Below the pieces are notes generated by a model, which was given only the letters and a program-made list of their open reading frames with translations, made no database searches and was not told where the DNA came from. From Nitrospinota bacterium (GTDB lineage Bacteria > Nitrospinota > Nitrospinia > Nitrospinales > VA-1), in NCBI GenBank assembly GCA_027619975.1, contig JAQCGX010000023.1, positions 1 through 53,554 of the forward strand: a DNA stretch of 53,554 nt, in the 5' to 3' direction. This document shows positions 1-10,107 of this stretch, piece after piece. Every line of letters begins with the position of its first letter. Position 1 is the stretch's first letter. The translations under genes were made by a program, and so were the position numbers.

Positions 1-165
1 AATTAGTTTATTCCAGGAAATCGAACACTGTACAAGGATTTCTTATATTGGTGGCACGGGCTTTCTAGCCCGTGCGAACAGGCTGGAAAGCCTGTTCCAC
101 TAAAACAAAGCCATCTCCTTAAGTTGACGATTAGGAGCATTTAGTCAATTTTTAGAGATATCCTA
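1..165. mobile_element. MITE-like dispersed repeat, copy A (cut by window edge)
   Basis: This is one of four related copies (others at 16385, 33537 and 40769). It is almost the reverse complement of the copy at 33537: both share the arm containing ATCGAACACTGTACAAGGAT and the arm with GACTAAATGCTCCTAATCGTC. The core (about 51-103) holds two hairpins, built on GCACGGGCT/AGCCCGTGC and GAACAGGCT/AGCCTGTTC. The right terminus resembles the AGGGCATCTCTAAAAATTG inverted end of the family. The left terminus lies outside the window. It ends about 10 bases from the nuoN stop. No ORF inside. Confidence 0.8.
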
Positions 166-173
166 AAGACTGT

Positions 174-1697
174 TTAAAACGGAATGGAATCTATTGCCAG
201 TTGCATCAGTGCGGAGGGGAAAATTCCGAAAAACAGAATGGCCGCAGTGCTCACCATCACGAGAGCGCCCATCCCCTTGTTGATGGTGAAGGGGACTTCC
301 TCGTCTTCTTCGTGAAAATACATCATCACGATCACGCGCAGATAGAAATACACTGAGATCACGCTGGCGATGACTGCCAGGATCGTTATCAGGGTGTATC
401 CGGATTTGATCGCGGCGATAAAAACGTAGAACTTACCGAAAAATCCAGCAGTTGGGGGGAAACCCGCCAGGGAAACCATGAACAGGCTCATCGCCGCCGC
501 CAGCAGAGGACTGCGCTTGGCCAGACCTTTAAAGCGGTGAATCGAGTTGCCTTCCTGCCCTTCGCCTTCCATGATGAACACGACTGCAAAAGCGCCGATA
601 TTCATGAACAGATAGATGGCCAGATAAAAAATGATGCTGGCCATGCCCTGCTCACTGTTGGCCACGATGCCGATCATGAGATACCCGGCATGCGCGACGC
701 CGGAATAAGCCAGCATGCGTTTGACGTTGTTCTGAAAGATAGCGGCGATATTGCCGACCAGCATGGTCAGCACGGATGCGCCGAACAGGAATGGCATCCA
801 GACTTCCTCCAATTGCGGCAGGGCGATATAAAAAATCCGGGCGATGAGGGCCATAGCCGCCGCTTTAGTGGCAACAGACATGAATCCGGTGATGGGAGTC
901 GGGGCGCCCTGGTAAACGTCCGGTGTCCACGAATGGAAAGGCACCAGCGACACCTTGAATGCCAGCCCGCAAAACATCAGCGCCATGCCGATATAAACCA
1001 GCAAATTGGAACTGTAAGGGTTTTCCTTGATCAATTGTCCGATCAGCCGAATCTCTGTGGTTCCCGTTCCCGCGTACATCAAGGCCATGCCGTACACGAG
1101 GATGGCAGATGCGAAGGCTCCGGTCAGCAGGTATTTGACCGCGGATTCCTGAGAAGACAGGGTTTCCCAGGAAAGCTCGAGTTTCGCCGAGGGCGTTTCC
1201 CGTCCGGTTCCATGTTTGGCCGAAAATCCACACAGGATATAAAGCGCTACGGAAAATATTTCCAGAGAAATAAATGCAGTGATCAGGTTTCCTGATTTTG
1301 CCAGAAACATCATTCCCATCACGGCGAATAGAATCAAAGAGAAATATTCAGCCTTATTTTCGTGATCGGGTTGCGGGTAGCGCACCGAGCCGAAAATGGC
1401 AAACAGGGACATTAGTAGAAAAATGATGTTGAACGTCTGGGAAAACCGGTCGTTCAGCAGGGCATGGCTGAACATTTCAGGGTCTTCGCCGCTGGAAGCC
1501 GTCGGCGCCAGCCCCCAAAGGTAAACGGAGAAAAACAGCGCGATCACCACTCCAGAGAGCGCGGTCTGTGAAAGATAAGGGTTTGAATTGAGATTTTTGT
1601 TGAGGCCCGCCATCAACACAAACAAAGCGGTGATCAGAACCGTCAGTTCCGGAGCCAGGGCGAACCAATTCATGTCTGAAAAATTAATGAGACTCAT
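174..1697 (-). CDS. nuoN: NADH-quinone oxidoreductase subunit N (complex I)
   Basis: Antiporter-like membrane subunit of proton-pumping NADH dehydrogenase. The 507-residue length and the regular run of hydrophobic helices (about 14) match NuoN. Family motifs are seen: the helix with FKVSLVPFHSWTPDVYQGAP (proton-channel lysine and the HSWTPD stretch), then the RMLAYSGVAHAGY segment, and a Pro/Gly-rich AGFPPTAGFFGKFY helix. ATG at 1697 is taken as start; a second in-frame ATG eight codons later (1673) is possible, and neither has a strong Shine-Dalgarno. The gene is not at the end of the nuo operon, where nuoN usually follows nuoM. It lies about 17 kb away on the opposite strand with its own upstream region, so its expression cannot be directly coupled to the operon. 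Identification is firm. Confidence 0.97.
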   Translation of the reverse strand: MSLINFSDMNWFALAPELTVLITALFVLMAGLNKNLNSNPYLSQTALSGVVIALFFSVYLWGLAPTASSGEDPEMFSHALLNDRFSQTFNIIFLLMSLFAIFGSVRYPQPDHENKAEYFSLILFAVMGMMFLAKSGNLITAFISLEIFSVALYILCGFSAKHGTGRETPSAKLELSWETLSSQESAVKYLLTGAFASAILVYGMALMYAGTGTTEIRLIGQLIKENPYSSNLLVYIGMALMFCGLAFKVSLVPFHSWTPDVYQGAPTPITGFMSVATKAAAMALIARIFYIALPQLEEVWMPFLFGASVLTMLVGNIAAIFQNNVKRMLAYSGVAHAGYLMIGIVANSEQGMASIIFYLAIYLFMNIGAFAVVFIMEGEGQEGNSIHRFKGLAKRSPLLAAAMSLFMVSLAGFPPTAGFFGKFYVFIAAIKSGYTLITILAVIASVISVYFYLRVIVMMYFHEEDEEVPFTINKGMGALVMVSTAAILFFGIFPSALMQLAIDSIPF

Positions 1698-1777
1698 AAT
1701 TTAGAATTTGTCGCCAAGAGGCATTCTTGAGAGATGGCTTGAATATAGTACGTACATGCATGACGTGTAATGCATTT

Positions 1778-1804
1778 TTTATAGCATTTCCTCATCTTTT
1801 TCAA
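1778..1804 (-). promoter_or_regulatory. possible sigma70 promoter for nuoN
   Basis: Read on the minus strand, TTGAAA (1804-1799) is followed after 15 bases by TATAAA (1783-1778), about 80 bases before the nuoN ATG. The spacing is shorter than the usual 16-18. Between it and the gene is ATGCAT-N8-ATGCAT (about 1756-1776), an inverted repeat that could be an operator. Weak, by-eye call. Confidence 0.3.
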
Positions 1805-1894
1805 GGAAATGTTTCTTTATAAGGAAAAATTTCGTATGCTCATTTGTGTAAGAGTGAGCAATTTTGAAGAGGAAAAATCGGAATTCGGAAACGC

Positions 1895-1923
1895 TTATGC
1901 AGCCTCTTTTTTTAGATTATAAT
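1895..1923 (+). promoter_or_regulatory. possible promoter for the giant CHAT/TPR gene
   Basis: A perfect TATAAT lies at 1918-1923, with a poor -35 (TTATGC, 1895-1900) at 17-base spacing. It would start transcription near 1930, before the ATG at 1956 and its AGGGA ribosome-binding site (about 1944-1948). This argues against the upstream in-frame TTG at 1923, which would lie inside the -10 box. Confidence 0.4.
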
Positions 1924-1955
1924 TGATATCCCAACCCAACTTCAGGGATGCCTCC

Positions 1956-4900
1956 ATGTTGCTTCTTAGATTAACTTTCCTATTACCGACCATCGCGTTG
2001 CCGATATTTTTTTTCGCAACAACCGCTCCTGTCTTTGGCGCTTCCCAATTTAACATTCCCGTCCAGGTCACGACACATCCGGGCGAGGATTTTGCTCCCA
2101 CCCTGTCGGCGGACGGCAGGCGAATGATATTTGTTTCCAACCGTTCCGGAAATCTCGACTTGTGGTTGAAGCATCGAGGTCCTGGGGTACAGCCCCTGGA
2201 TGAGCAGTTGACGTATCACAGCGCTGAAGACAATTCTCCAAAATTGAGCCTCAGCGGCAAGCGGTTGGCATTTGTTTCCCATCGGTCCGACCCCAAGGGA
2301 GATATTTATCTCCTGGACCTGGAAAAGGGGAAACCGGAAGCGACCCGGTTGACGCTGGCGGACTTGCCAGAAGAAGACCCGGAATGGTCGCCTGATGAAA
2401 AATTCCTTTATTTCACATCGACCCAGCCCGAATCCAGGGAGCGCGGAATCTTCAAGATCGAGCTGAAAACGAAATCGAAATCTCTGGTGATCGAAAACGC
2501 AGTGAACCCCGCGATTTCTTTCGATGGGAGCTACCTGGCCTTTGTTTCCAGTGATGGAACCCGTGATCTGTGGGTACAGGATCTAAAAACCGGAGCTCGT
2601 GTGCAGATGACTTCCGGTTCTGCCATCGAAGTCACTCCCTCCTGGTCAAAAAATGGAAACCACATCTATTTCACCCGCTATCAGGAAGATACTAATTTTG
2701 ACGGCGAATTGACGATCGACGACAACCCCAGCATCTGGAAGGTCGAATGGGTTGCCGGAAAGCCGGGAAAATTGCGTCAGCTCACAGACAGCCGGTCTTA
2801 CGATTTATTTCCAGCAAGCAGCGTTGCCGGGAAGTTGATCTTTACCTCCAACCAGCAAAACAGTATCGATATATGGGAAATCCCCGCGGAAGGATTGTTG
2901 CCCACAGCTTCCGGTTACGGCAATTCTCTTCAGGTTGTGGATGACCTGTGCTCTGGGCCGGAGGGATACTCCTATCTCTGCCTGGCAGGTTATACCAATC
3001 TTATTTATGAGTTTGATGACGAAGAAAGCCTCGCCCGCACCCGTTACCGCCTGGCATTGGGATTCAAAAAAAGGGGGCATCTGGACACCGCCCACCGCAT
3101 GTTTGAAGAGATCATCAAAAAGCATCCCGATGAAAAAGAATATCGAGGACTGGCGGAGATCGACCTTTTATTGCTGAAGATGAACCGTTCGCGTGATGAA
3201 GGCCAGACTGTTTATAGGGAAAATGTCAATGTCGGGTTGGGGTTTCTGGAGAAAATCGCCCACCGTTATCCCGATTCGACGGCTGTCGGGGCGCGTGCGT
3301 TTTTCGAAACGGGAAACCTTCATTTCCAGTTGGACCATCAGAGCCGGGCTTTGGAGTTTTACAAAAAGGTCATCAATCAATATCCAGGCCAGCGGTATCT
3401 TTCTGCCGGAGCGGCGTTTTCCCAGAATAAAATCTATTCCCTGGTGGGAGATCAGGACCGTCTGGTGCAGACCTACGTGCAAGTGGTGCAGGATTATGAT
3501 GATGTGGATTTCTGGACCGATAAGGCAATCGATGAAATTTTAAAAATCTACGAAAAACAGCCCACCCTGGAAAAGAAAGTTTCCAGTCTGCAAGCCCTCA
3601 CCAGCAAATATAAAGACCTTCCTCGTTTGGCCGGCGCCATTCAGAACCGGATTGGGGAACTTTTTTATAAAGCCAATGAAAACCTGTTGGCCAAGGAAGC
3701 CTACAAAAAAACCATCGACCAGTTTGCTCAAGCGAATTCTCAGGTGTTCAATGCCAGGGTAGCGTTGGCAAACATTTATTCTGAAGAGGAAAATTTTGAC
3801 AAAAGTCTGACGCTCTATGATGAAATTTCCGCCAGTTCCGATTTGCTTGAGGACCACCGGCAAAAAGCAAAGGCGGGATGGATTCGCAAAATGGTGGAAA
3901 AGGGAACTTGGGAATTGCGAGTTGGGGAGGTCAAGCTGGCCTTGAAAACCTTCCTCAAGCTGATTGATTTCAGCCCCGACTCCGTGGAAGCCCATAGAGG
4001 GTATCTTCAGGCGGCTGCGGCATTGAAAAAAATTGATCCTGCGATCCGGTTTTATAAGGACCGGTTGAAGAGTCGCAAAGATTCCGCGGTGGATCATTAT
4101 GCTCTGGGGTTGGCCTACACCTACCTTTCTCTGACGGATCTTGCGCAAGCGGAAAAGTCAGTCTCCCAGGCGCTGGCGATTGATTCCCAGCAGGTGTTCT
4201 TTCACCAAACCCTGGGCTGGATTTATGAACAAAAAGAGCGCCTGGCTAAAGGGGAAGATTATCTAGAGCGGGCGGTGTCCGAATACCAGATGGCCCTGGC
4301 CTTGAACGATGAAACCGTCGATCCCGATAACGAAGCTGACTTGGCTTTGAACCTTGGCAATGGGCACTTTCTGTTGAGCAACCATTTTTCCGCCTACCAT
4401 TATTACAACAAAAGAAAATCGAGCGGCGTTAAATTTTTTAATTCCGAGCGTGAAAGCATTTTTCATCAGAGATTCGGTGAGAGCGCTTTCAAATCGGGAT
4501 TCCATGACGAATCCCTGGTGCAATATAAAGAAGCCCTTAAGATCGTTTCTGAAACAAATGATCTGAACCGAATGGCGGAGCTCAACGACCGGATCGCTCT
4601 GGTCTATCAGGACAAGGGAGATCATGCCAAGGCGGTGGAATATTTCTCCAAAACTCTGAAGCTCAATCAGCAGGCGGGCAACCAGGTGTCGCTTTCCCGC
4701 TCTCTCCGGAACATCGCCAATAATATCTTCATGCTCAATCAGGAGAAGGCCAAACCGGATACTCAATCCATGAGCCAGGCGCTCAACGATTATTTTCAGG
4801 CTATTGAAAGCCTCGAAAAGTACGGGGTGGTACAACGCGCGAAAAAAAAAGAGAAAGACGGGCTGATCAACCTGAAGGTTGAAACCGGCGTGGGCGAGGA

Positions 4901-7900
4901 CGTTTCAGGGGCGGCCACCGGGTTTGATCTGGTGGGCGAACAAAAACTTATTTTTCATTACATAGGTAAGATCTACAGCGATTTTAAGGAGTATGGGAAG
5001 GCGATCGAATATTTTAAAAAGAAACTGGCCTTGATCCCTGCGGACCTGGATGTTGAGAAAAATATCCCCATTAGTTTAGAAAAAGCCCTGCTGCAAAACC
5101 AGATCGGAAACTTTCTTTTTCACGAGGGCCAGTATGATGCCAGTCTCGATTATTTCAGGCAGTCCTATCAACTCAGCCGAAAATTGAACAATAAGTACGG
5201 GATAGCTGTCAACGCCGCGAATATCGGTCGAGTGGTTTTTACCAAGTGTCAGTATCAACCGTTAGCGCCTCTGAAAAAGGAAATCGAAGCCGTTATTAAG
5301 CTCCTGGAAGAATCATCCAAAGAGATAGGGCCGATGGAAACGTTTTCCAGTCCGGAATATATCCTGCTCGCCAGGAATTATCTGGGAATATTTAACCATT
5401 ACCTGGGGTTTTATTTCCCGACGAGAACTGAGGACGAAAAAGCCCCGAACCCATCACTGAAATCGTTGAAGGCGCTTGTCGCGGCTTCGACATTGGGATT
5501 ACGGCAGGACTACGATTATATAAAGCGATCCCGGAGTCATTTTGAAGAAGGGATTGCCCTGCTTTCTAAGAGTAAAAAATCGTTTCCCGAACTGGAAACC
5601 GTCCTCCAGCAAAACCTGGCGTTAACGGTTGGCCTGGTGGGAAAAGAGAAAGACACAGAGAAAAAGGAACCCGAAAAAGTTCAACCGCCTCATCTTAGGT
5701 GGCAATACAAATATATCGAGTCTTTGGTTGCGGAGCCTTCCCAGCGTCTGCCTGTTCTTTTGGAAGCGGAGCGGCTTTTAGCGGCGCTTCCCTACGGCGT
5801 TGTGTCCAGGGATTTTTCTACCCTGGCGATGGTGGAAGATCTGTATCTCGCGCTCACCCGATTATTGTACGACGAGGAAAAATTTTCCGAGGCGTTGGTT
5901 TTTTCAGAAAAGGGACGCCAGCAGTTGTTGGTGGCCCTCCGACCTGGGCTGGATCTGATCGACGAAGACCGGCGCAATTATTACGATGAACTCAGCGGCT
6001 ATGCAAGCCGATACCTGGCGTCGGCCTCCCTTGAAATGGAGGGCAAGGGAGATGAGGCGAAGCAGGGAACCGAAGAAATTGTGGAAGAATACCGGGAAGT
6101 TCTGGGCGCTTTGCAGGAAGAAAATCCTGCTTTTGGCGCATTGTTTTCCCCGTACGTTCCTTCGCTTGAAGAAACTCAGGGTCAGCTTCGTGCCGGAGAG
6201 ACTCTGTTAATATATCAGAGGGTTTTTGACCGCCTGCTGATTTGGGAAATGGATTCGGAATCTGTTCAGGTTCGCCAAATTGCCATAAATGCAGAACTGT
6301 CCGAGCGCATCATGCGTCTGGGAAGAGAAGGCGCTGAGCCGACAGCCTCTGATCTGAAGTTGATTGCCAAGCACCTGATAGTCCCTGTTCAGGACTCTAT
6401 CCAAAAGAGCCAGTCATTGACACTCCTCGCCGATGGCGCATTGGAGTTTCTTCCCTGGGCGGCCCTGCCTGCGGGCGGGAAGACTTTGATCGAAACGCTT
6501 CCGGTGACGTTTATTTCTTCCTTAGCGCAACACCATTTTTCCGAATCGCAAAAAAATCTTTACAATTCACGCATTCTTGGTGTGGACGCTTCCGGGTTCG
6601 ATAAGGTGGCCGCCGGTTTCGCTTCTGCCGTCAACCTCACAGGAGACCAAACCGATCTTGATCACTTTCGCAGTGTGTGGCCGCATTATGGCGTGGTGAA
6701 TATCGACAGCCGAACCCACCTGGGCCGGCTTGATCCCTCGGACTCGTTTATTAGCATCGGTGGACGGCAAAATCAGTTTCAGCGAGTCCAGCTTCGCGAC
6801 CTTTTCATGCAACCTTCGGAAGCAAACCTGATCGCCTTGAATAATGTCGAACCGGAGTTTCATCCAGAGCTGCGATTGTCCCCCACCGCACCTCTGATTC
6901 AAGCCCTGACGAGCAAGGGGTATCCAGGGATTCTTTTGCGCAGTGGGGCGTTTGATCCCGCCATTCACGCGGAAATGATGGGAGCTTTTTATAAAACTTT
7001 TCGTCAGGAAAAACCGGCCGAGTCGTTACGGCAGGCGCAAATGGAAATAAGCAAGCGTCACCCGGAGTCCTTGGCATGGGCGGGCTATCGGTTTTACGGA
7101 TTTGCAGGGATGGAGGACGCGGAGAAACAGGAGTTCGCCCAGACTCATTTTATGGCCAACGCCAAAGACGGCGCCCAGGCGTTTACGGATAAGAATTGGC
7201 TGGGAACCATCGATCATTTGGAAAAGGCTCTCGCCCTGGTGGATTTTCTGCCGGACAAGAGTCTGGTTGAAAGAATCATCAAAACCCTGGCTCAGGCCGC
7301 TTATAACCTGGAAGATTACCCGAAGGCCATCGGCTACCAGGAAGACCTGGTGGCACGCGCCCGCAAAAAAGAAGATCCTGAAGAACGGGCGGAGGCGCTT
7401 TATTTTCTCGGAATTTTATATTCCCGAGCGGAAAACTATCCCGTAGCTGTTGGCCATTTGCGTGAGGCGCTGGCCATTTATGAGAAAAACGAAATTCTGG
7501 ACCGTCTGGCTGAGAATTACAGCACGCTTGGAATCGTTGAAGAAAATGCCCTCGATTTCGACAAAGCGCTGGAAGCATTTACTTCTTCCCTGAAACTGAA
7601 CGAAGAAATTGGCGAAGACCTGAACCGCGGGCGGGAACTCAGGCGTATCGGCAGAATTTATTATCTGCGGCTGAACCAATACGCGCAGGCAAAAAAATAC
7701 TTTCAGCAGGCTTATCAGCTTTTCGAGGAATTGGGACATAACGAGCAGAAGGTGGAAACTCTGCTGGAGTTGGGATTGGTCTCTGAAAAACAGGGGGACT
7801 TCACCCCGGCCCTGGATTTTTATCAACAGGCCCAGTCTCTGGCCGCCGCCGAAGATCTGCAAGCGGGGCTTTCCAAGGCCCTGCTGTATCAGGCGAATTC

Positions 7901-9986
7901 TCACTGGTTCCAGGGAAATTATCAGAAAGCCTTTCGTTTCCAGAAAGAATCACTGGAGACTGCCGAAGCAATTGCGGACAAACGCCAGCAGACTTTTATC
8001 TACAACACTCTCGGCTTGATCTACTGGACCTTGAACGATTCTGAACGCGCTTTGGAAAATCTGAATCACAGTCTGGAACTGGCTGAGGCAATTCAGTCCC
8101 CTCTGGATGTCGCTTCCGCCAACAACAACATCGGTCTGGTTTACCGCAAAGACAAAAAATACGAAAAGTCTATCGAGTTTTTCAACAAGGCTCTGGCAAA
8201 AGACATCCAGCTTAAATCCAAATGGGGACAGGGGTACACCCACCGCAACCTGGGAATGAGTTTTATGCGCATGAAACAATTGGATGTGGCGGAAACTCAT
8301 ATTGCCAAAGCGATGGAGCTGAGCCGCGAGATCGGCAACCAGATCAACCTGGTGAAATCCATGCTCGAGTCCGGTCATCTGGCATTGGAAAAAAATGAAT
8401 GTGAAAAGGCCATTCCGGTTTTTCAGGAGACCGGCCAGCTTGCGGCGAAATTGAATATCCCCGAAGTGCACTGGCGGGCCTTGAGAGGGCAGGGAGCCTG
8501 CCTGGCAAAAGCCGGAAAACTGGCGGAAGCCGTGGACCCCTATAAACAGGCGGTGGCGGTAGTCGATAGCATGCGCGCCGCGATCAAGGTCGAAGAATTT
8601 CAAAACGGTTTTCTGACCGATAAACAGGATGTTTACAAAGAATTGATTCTCGTCCTGCTGGATCTGGGACAAGTGGAGGAATCCTTTAACTACGCCGAGC
8701 GGGCTAAATCCAGAAGTTTTATCGACCTCTTGGGCAATCAGAGAATCAGTCTGAAAAACGATGTCAGCCAGAAACTATACGATCAATTGACCGATCAAAA
8801 ACAAAAGATCCGTTCCATTGAAGACGCGCTTGGCGTTGCCCGGTCGGGGCCGGATGAAGGAGTCATCAAGGAGATTGCGGCGAATCTGGTGAAAGCTCGC
8901 AGTCGTTATCAGGATCTGTTGATTCAGGCCAAAGAAGAAAGCCCTGAAATTTCCAATTTCGTCACTGTGGAGGCCATCACTCTCAAGGAACTGGAGAAAC
9001 TGCTGGAACCGCAGGTAGCCCTTGTCGAATACCTGGTGACTGAAAACGAGCTGGTCGCCTGGGTCATCCGCCAGAGTGGGATTGAGGTGGTGCGCACTCC
9101 CGTGAAAGAGGCGGACCTGGGAGCGCTGATTGCGGATTACCGCAAACGCATGCAACAGTTAGCGCCTTTGGATGACCAGACCGCGCAACTTTATAACTGG
9201 TTGATCCGGCCCATTGACCCCTTGATTGCCGAAAAACGGGTATTAGGCATCATTCCTCACAGTCATCTGCATTACATTTCCTTTTCTTCTTTAAGGGATG
9301 GGGAAAGTTATTTGATGGAAAAACATCCCCTGTTTTTCTCACCCAGCGCCTCGGTACTTCAATACACCTTTAACAGGAAAATCGCCAAGGGGCGATCGGT
9401 GAAAGTCCTTGCTCTGGGGAATCCCGATTTAGGTGACCTCAATTACGACCTGCCTCTGGCAGAGATGGAAGCCAACGCCATCAAATGGGATTTCCCTGAG
9501 ATAGATGTTCTGACACGAGAAAAAGCTACCGAAAGCTGGCTCAACGAACACATCGGGGATTATCAGATCATTCATATCGCTTCCCACGGCGAGTTCGACC
9601 CGATCAACCCTCTGTTTTCATCGCTGAAGTTGACCAAGGACACGGCGGCGGATGGAAACTTTGAGGTCAATGAGGTGTTTTCCCTCAATATCAAAGCGGA
9701 TATCGTCACCCTGAGCGCTTGCCAGACGGGGTTGGGCCAGATCACCGGCGGAGATGAACTGGTGGGTCTGAACCGGGCATTTATCTATGCCGGAACGCAC
9801 TCCATTTTGTCGTCGTTGTGGCGGGTCAGCGATATTTCAACCGCGATTCTCATCAAACATTTTTACCGCAACTATGCACAGGAAACGAAAGCGGAAAGTC
9901 TACGTAAAGCCCAGCTCCTGGTGAAGCGGCTGTATCCGCATCCTTCTTATTGGGCGGGTTTCAATTTGACCGGGGATTACCGTTAG
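1956..9986 (+). CDS. giant secreted TolB-propeller/TPR protein with two CHAT domains
   Basis: Predicted 2676 residues from ATG 1956, chosen because it opens a clean Sec signal peptide (MLLLRLTFLL... ending VFGA-SQF, no lipobox) and follows AGGGA. Domains in order: signal peptide 1-24; TolB/PD40-like beta-propeller, about 30-320, with repeated SxDGxxxxFVSxRSGxxDLW units; a long TPR array, about 340-1330; a CHAT-like domain, about 1410-1720; a second TPR array, about 1730-2310; a canonical CHAT domain, about 2380-2676. The last carries the caspase-like dyad His2544 (HIASHGEF) and Cys2589 (LSACQTG). In the first CHAT-like domain the matching positions are His1588 and Val1631, so the cysteine is missing. 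CHAT proteins are caspase-HetF-type proteases, usually regulated by their TPRs. Substrate and partners are unknown. Export of such a protein to the periplasm or cell surface is inferred from the signal peptide. Confidence 0.9.
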   Translation: MLLLRLTFLLPTIALPIFFFATTAPVFGASQFNIPVQVTTHPGEDFAPTLSADGRRMIFVSNRSGNLDLWLKHRGPGVQPLDEQLTYHSAEDNSPKLSLSGKRLAFVSHRSDPKGDIYLLDLEKGKPEATRLTLADLPEEDPEWSPDEKFLYFTSTQPESRERGIFKIELKTKSKSLVIENAVNPAISFDGSYLAFVSSDGTRDLWVQDLKTGARVQMTSGSAIEVTPSWSKNGNHIYFTRYQEDTNFDGELTIDDNPSIWKVEWVAGKPGKLRQLTDSRSYDLFPASSVAGKLIFTSNQQNSIDIWEIPAEGLLPTASGYGNSLQVVDDLCSGPEGYSYLCLAGYTNLIYEFDDEESLARTRYRLALGFKKRGHLDTAHRMFEEIIKKHPDEKEYRGLAEIDLLLLKMNRSRDEGQTVYRENVNVGLGFLEKIAHRYPDSTAVGARAFFETGNLHFQLDHQSRALEFYKKVINQYPGQRYLSAGAAFSQNKIYSLVGDQDRLVQTYVQVVQDYDDVDFWTDKAIDEILKIYEKQPTLEKKVSSLQALTSKYKDLPRLAGAIQNRIGELFYKANENLLAKEAYKKTIDQFAQANSQVFNARVALANIYSEEENFDKSLTLYDEISASSDLLEDHRQKAKAGWIRKMVEKGTWELRVGEVKLALKTFLKLIDFSPDSVEAHRGYLQAAAALKKIDPAIRFYKDRLKSRKDSAVDHYALGLAYTYLSLTDLAQAEKSVSQALAIDSQQVFFHQTLGWIYEQKERLAKGEDYLERAVSEYQMALALNDETVDPDNEADLALNLGNGHFLLSNHFSAYHYYNKRKSSGVKFFNSERESIFHQRFGESAFKSGFHDESLVQYKEALKIVSETNDLNRMAELNDRIALVYQDKGDHAKAVEYFSKTLKLNQQAGNQVSLSRSLRNIANNIFMLNQEKAKPDTQSMSQALNDYFQAIESLEKYGVVQRAKKKEKDGLINLKVETGVGEDVSGAATGFDLVGEQKLIFHYIGKIYSDFKEYGKAIEYFKKKLALIPADLDVEKNIPISLEKALLQNQIGNFLFHEGQYDASLDYFRQSYQLSRKLNNKYGIAVNAANIGRVVFTKCQYQPLAPLKKEIEAVIKLLEESSKEIGPMETFSSPEYILLARNYLGIFNHYLGFYFPTRTEDEKAPNPSLKSLKALVAASTLGLRQDYDYIKRSRSHFEEGIALLSKSKKSFPELETVLQQNLALTVGLVGKEKDTEKKEPEKVQPPHLRWQYKYIESLVAEPSQRLPVLLEAERLLAALPYGVVSRDFSTLAMVEDLYLALTRLLYDEEKFSEALVFSEKGRQQLLVALRPGLDLIDEDRRNYYDELSGYASRYLASASLEMEGKGDEAKQGTEEIVEEYREVLGALQEENPAFGALFSPYVPSLEETQGQLRAGETLLIYQRVFDRLLIWEMDSESVQVRQIAINAELSERIMRLGREGAEPTASDLKLIAKHLIVPVQDSIQKSQSLTLLADGALEFLPWAALPAGGKTLIETLPVTFISSLAQHHFSESQKNLYNSRILGVDASGFDKVAAGFASAVNLTGDQTDLDHFRSVWPHYGVVNIDSRTHLGRLDPSDSFISIGGRQNQFQRVQLRDLFMQPSEANLIALNNVEPEFHPELRLSPTAPLIQALTSKGYPGILLRSGAFDPAIHAEMMGAFYKTFRQEKPAESLRQAQMEISKRHPESLAWAGYRFYGFAGMEDAEKQEFAQTHFMANAKDGAQAFTDKNWLGTIDHLEKALALVDFLPDKSLVERIIKTLAQAAYNLEDYPKAIGYQEDLVARARKKEDPEERAEALYFLGILYSRAENYPVAVGHLREALAIYEKNEILDRLAENYSTLGIVEENALDFDKALEAFTSSLKLNEEIGEDLNRGRELRRIGRIYYLRLNQYAQAKKYFQQAYQLFEELGHNEQKVETLLELGLVSEKQGDFTPALDFYQQAQSLAAAEDLQAGLSKALLYQANSHWFQGNYQKAFRFQKESLETAEAIADKRQQTFIYNTLGLIYWTLNDSERALENLNHSLELAEAIQSPLDVASANNNIGLVYRKDKKYEKSIEFFNKALAKDIQLKSKWGQGYTHRNLGMSFMRMKQLDVAETHIAKAMELSREIGNQINLVKSMLESGHLALEKNECEKAIPVFQETGQLAAKLNIPEVHWRALRGQGACLAKAGKLAEAVDPYKQAVAVVDSMRAAIKVEEFQNGFLTDKQDVYKELILVLLDLGQVEESFNYAERAKSRSFIDLLGNQRISLKNDVSQKLYDQLTDQKQKIRSIEDALGVARSGPDEGVIKEIAANLVKARSRYQDLLIQAKEESPEISNFVTVEAITLKELEKLLEPQVALVEYLVTENELVAWVIRQSGIEVVRTPVKEADLGALIADYRKRMQQLAPLDDQTAQLYNWLIRPIDPLIAEKRVLGIIPHSHLHYISFSSLRDGESYLMEKHPLFFSPSASVLQYTFNRKIAKGRSVKVLALGNPDLGDLNYDLPLAEMEANAIKWDFPEIDVLTREKATESWLNEHIGDYQIIHIASHGEFDPINPLFSSLKLTKDTAADGNFEVNEVFSLNIKADIVTLSACQTGLGQITGGDELVGLNRAFIYAGTHSILSSLWRVSDISTAILIKHFYRNYAQETKAESLRKAQLLVKRLYPHPSYWAGFNLTGDYR

Positions 9987-10107
9987 GGGTGTGCACCTGT
10001 TTGGAGCCTGTCGTTAAATTGGTGAATAAGGAGTCCATCTTTATTGCCAGGTTCTTTTGGTAGAGTTGACCGTCCAACTACCAGTGCTATCTGCAAATCG
10101 TTAATCT

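Noticed and set aside
537-1295. 252-codon open frame on the plus strand
   Set aside because: Lies antisense to nuoN, which has clear family motifs; composition (His/Asp/Gln-rich) is that of a shadow frame.
1923-1955. Upstream TTG start for the giant protein
   Set aside because: The TTG overlaps a TATAAT box and would add eleven residues ahead of a good signal peptide; ATG 1956 has its own ribosome-binding site.
7950-8672. 240-codon minus-strand frame inside the giant gene
   Set aside because: Antisense to a well-supported TPR region; no motif or start signal.
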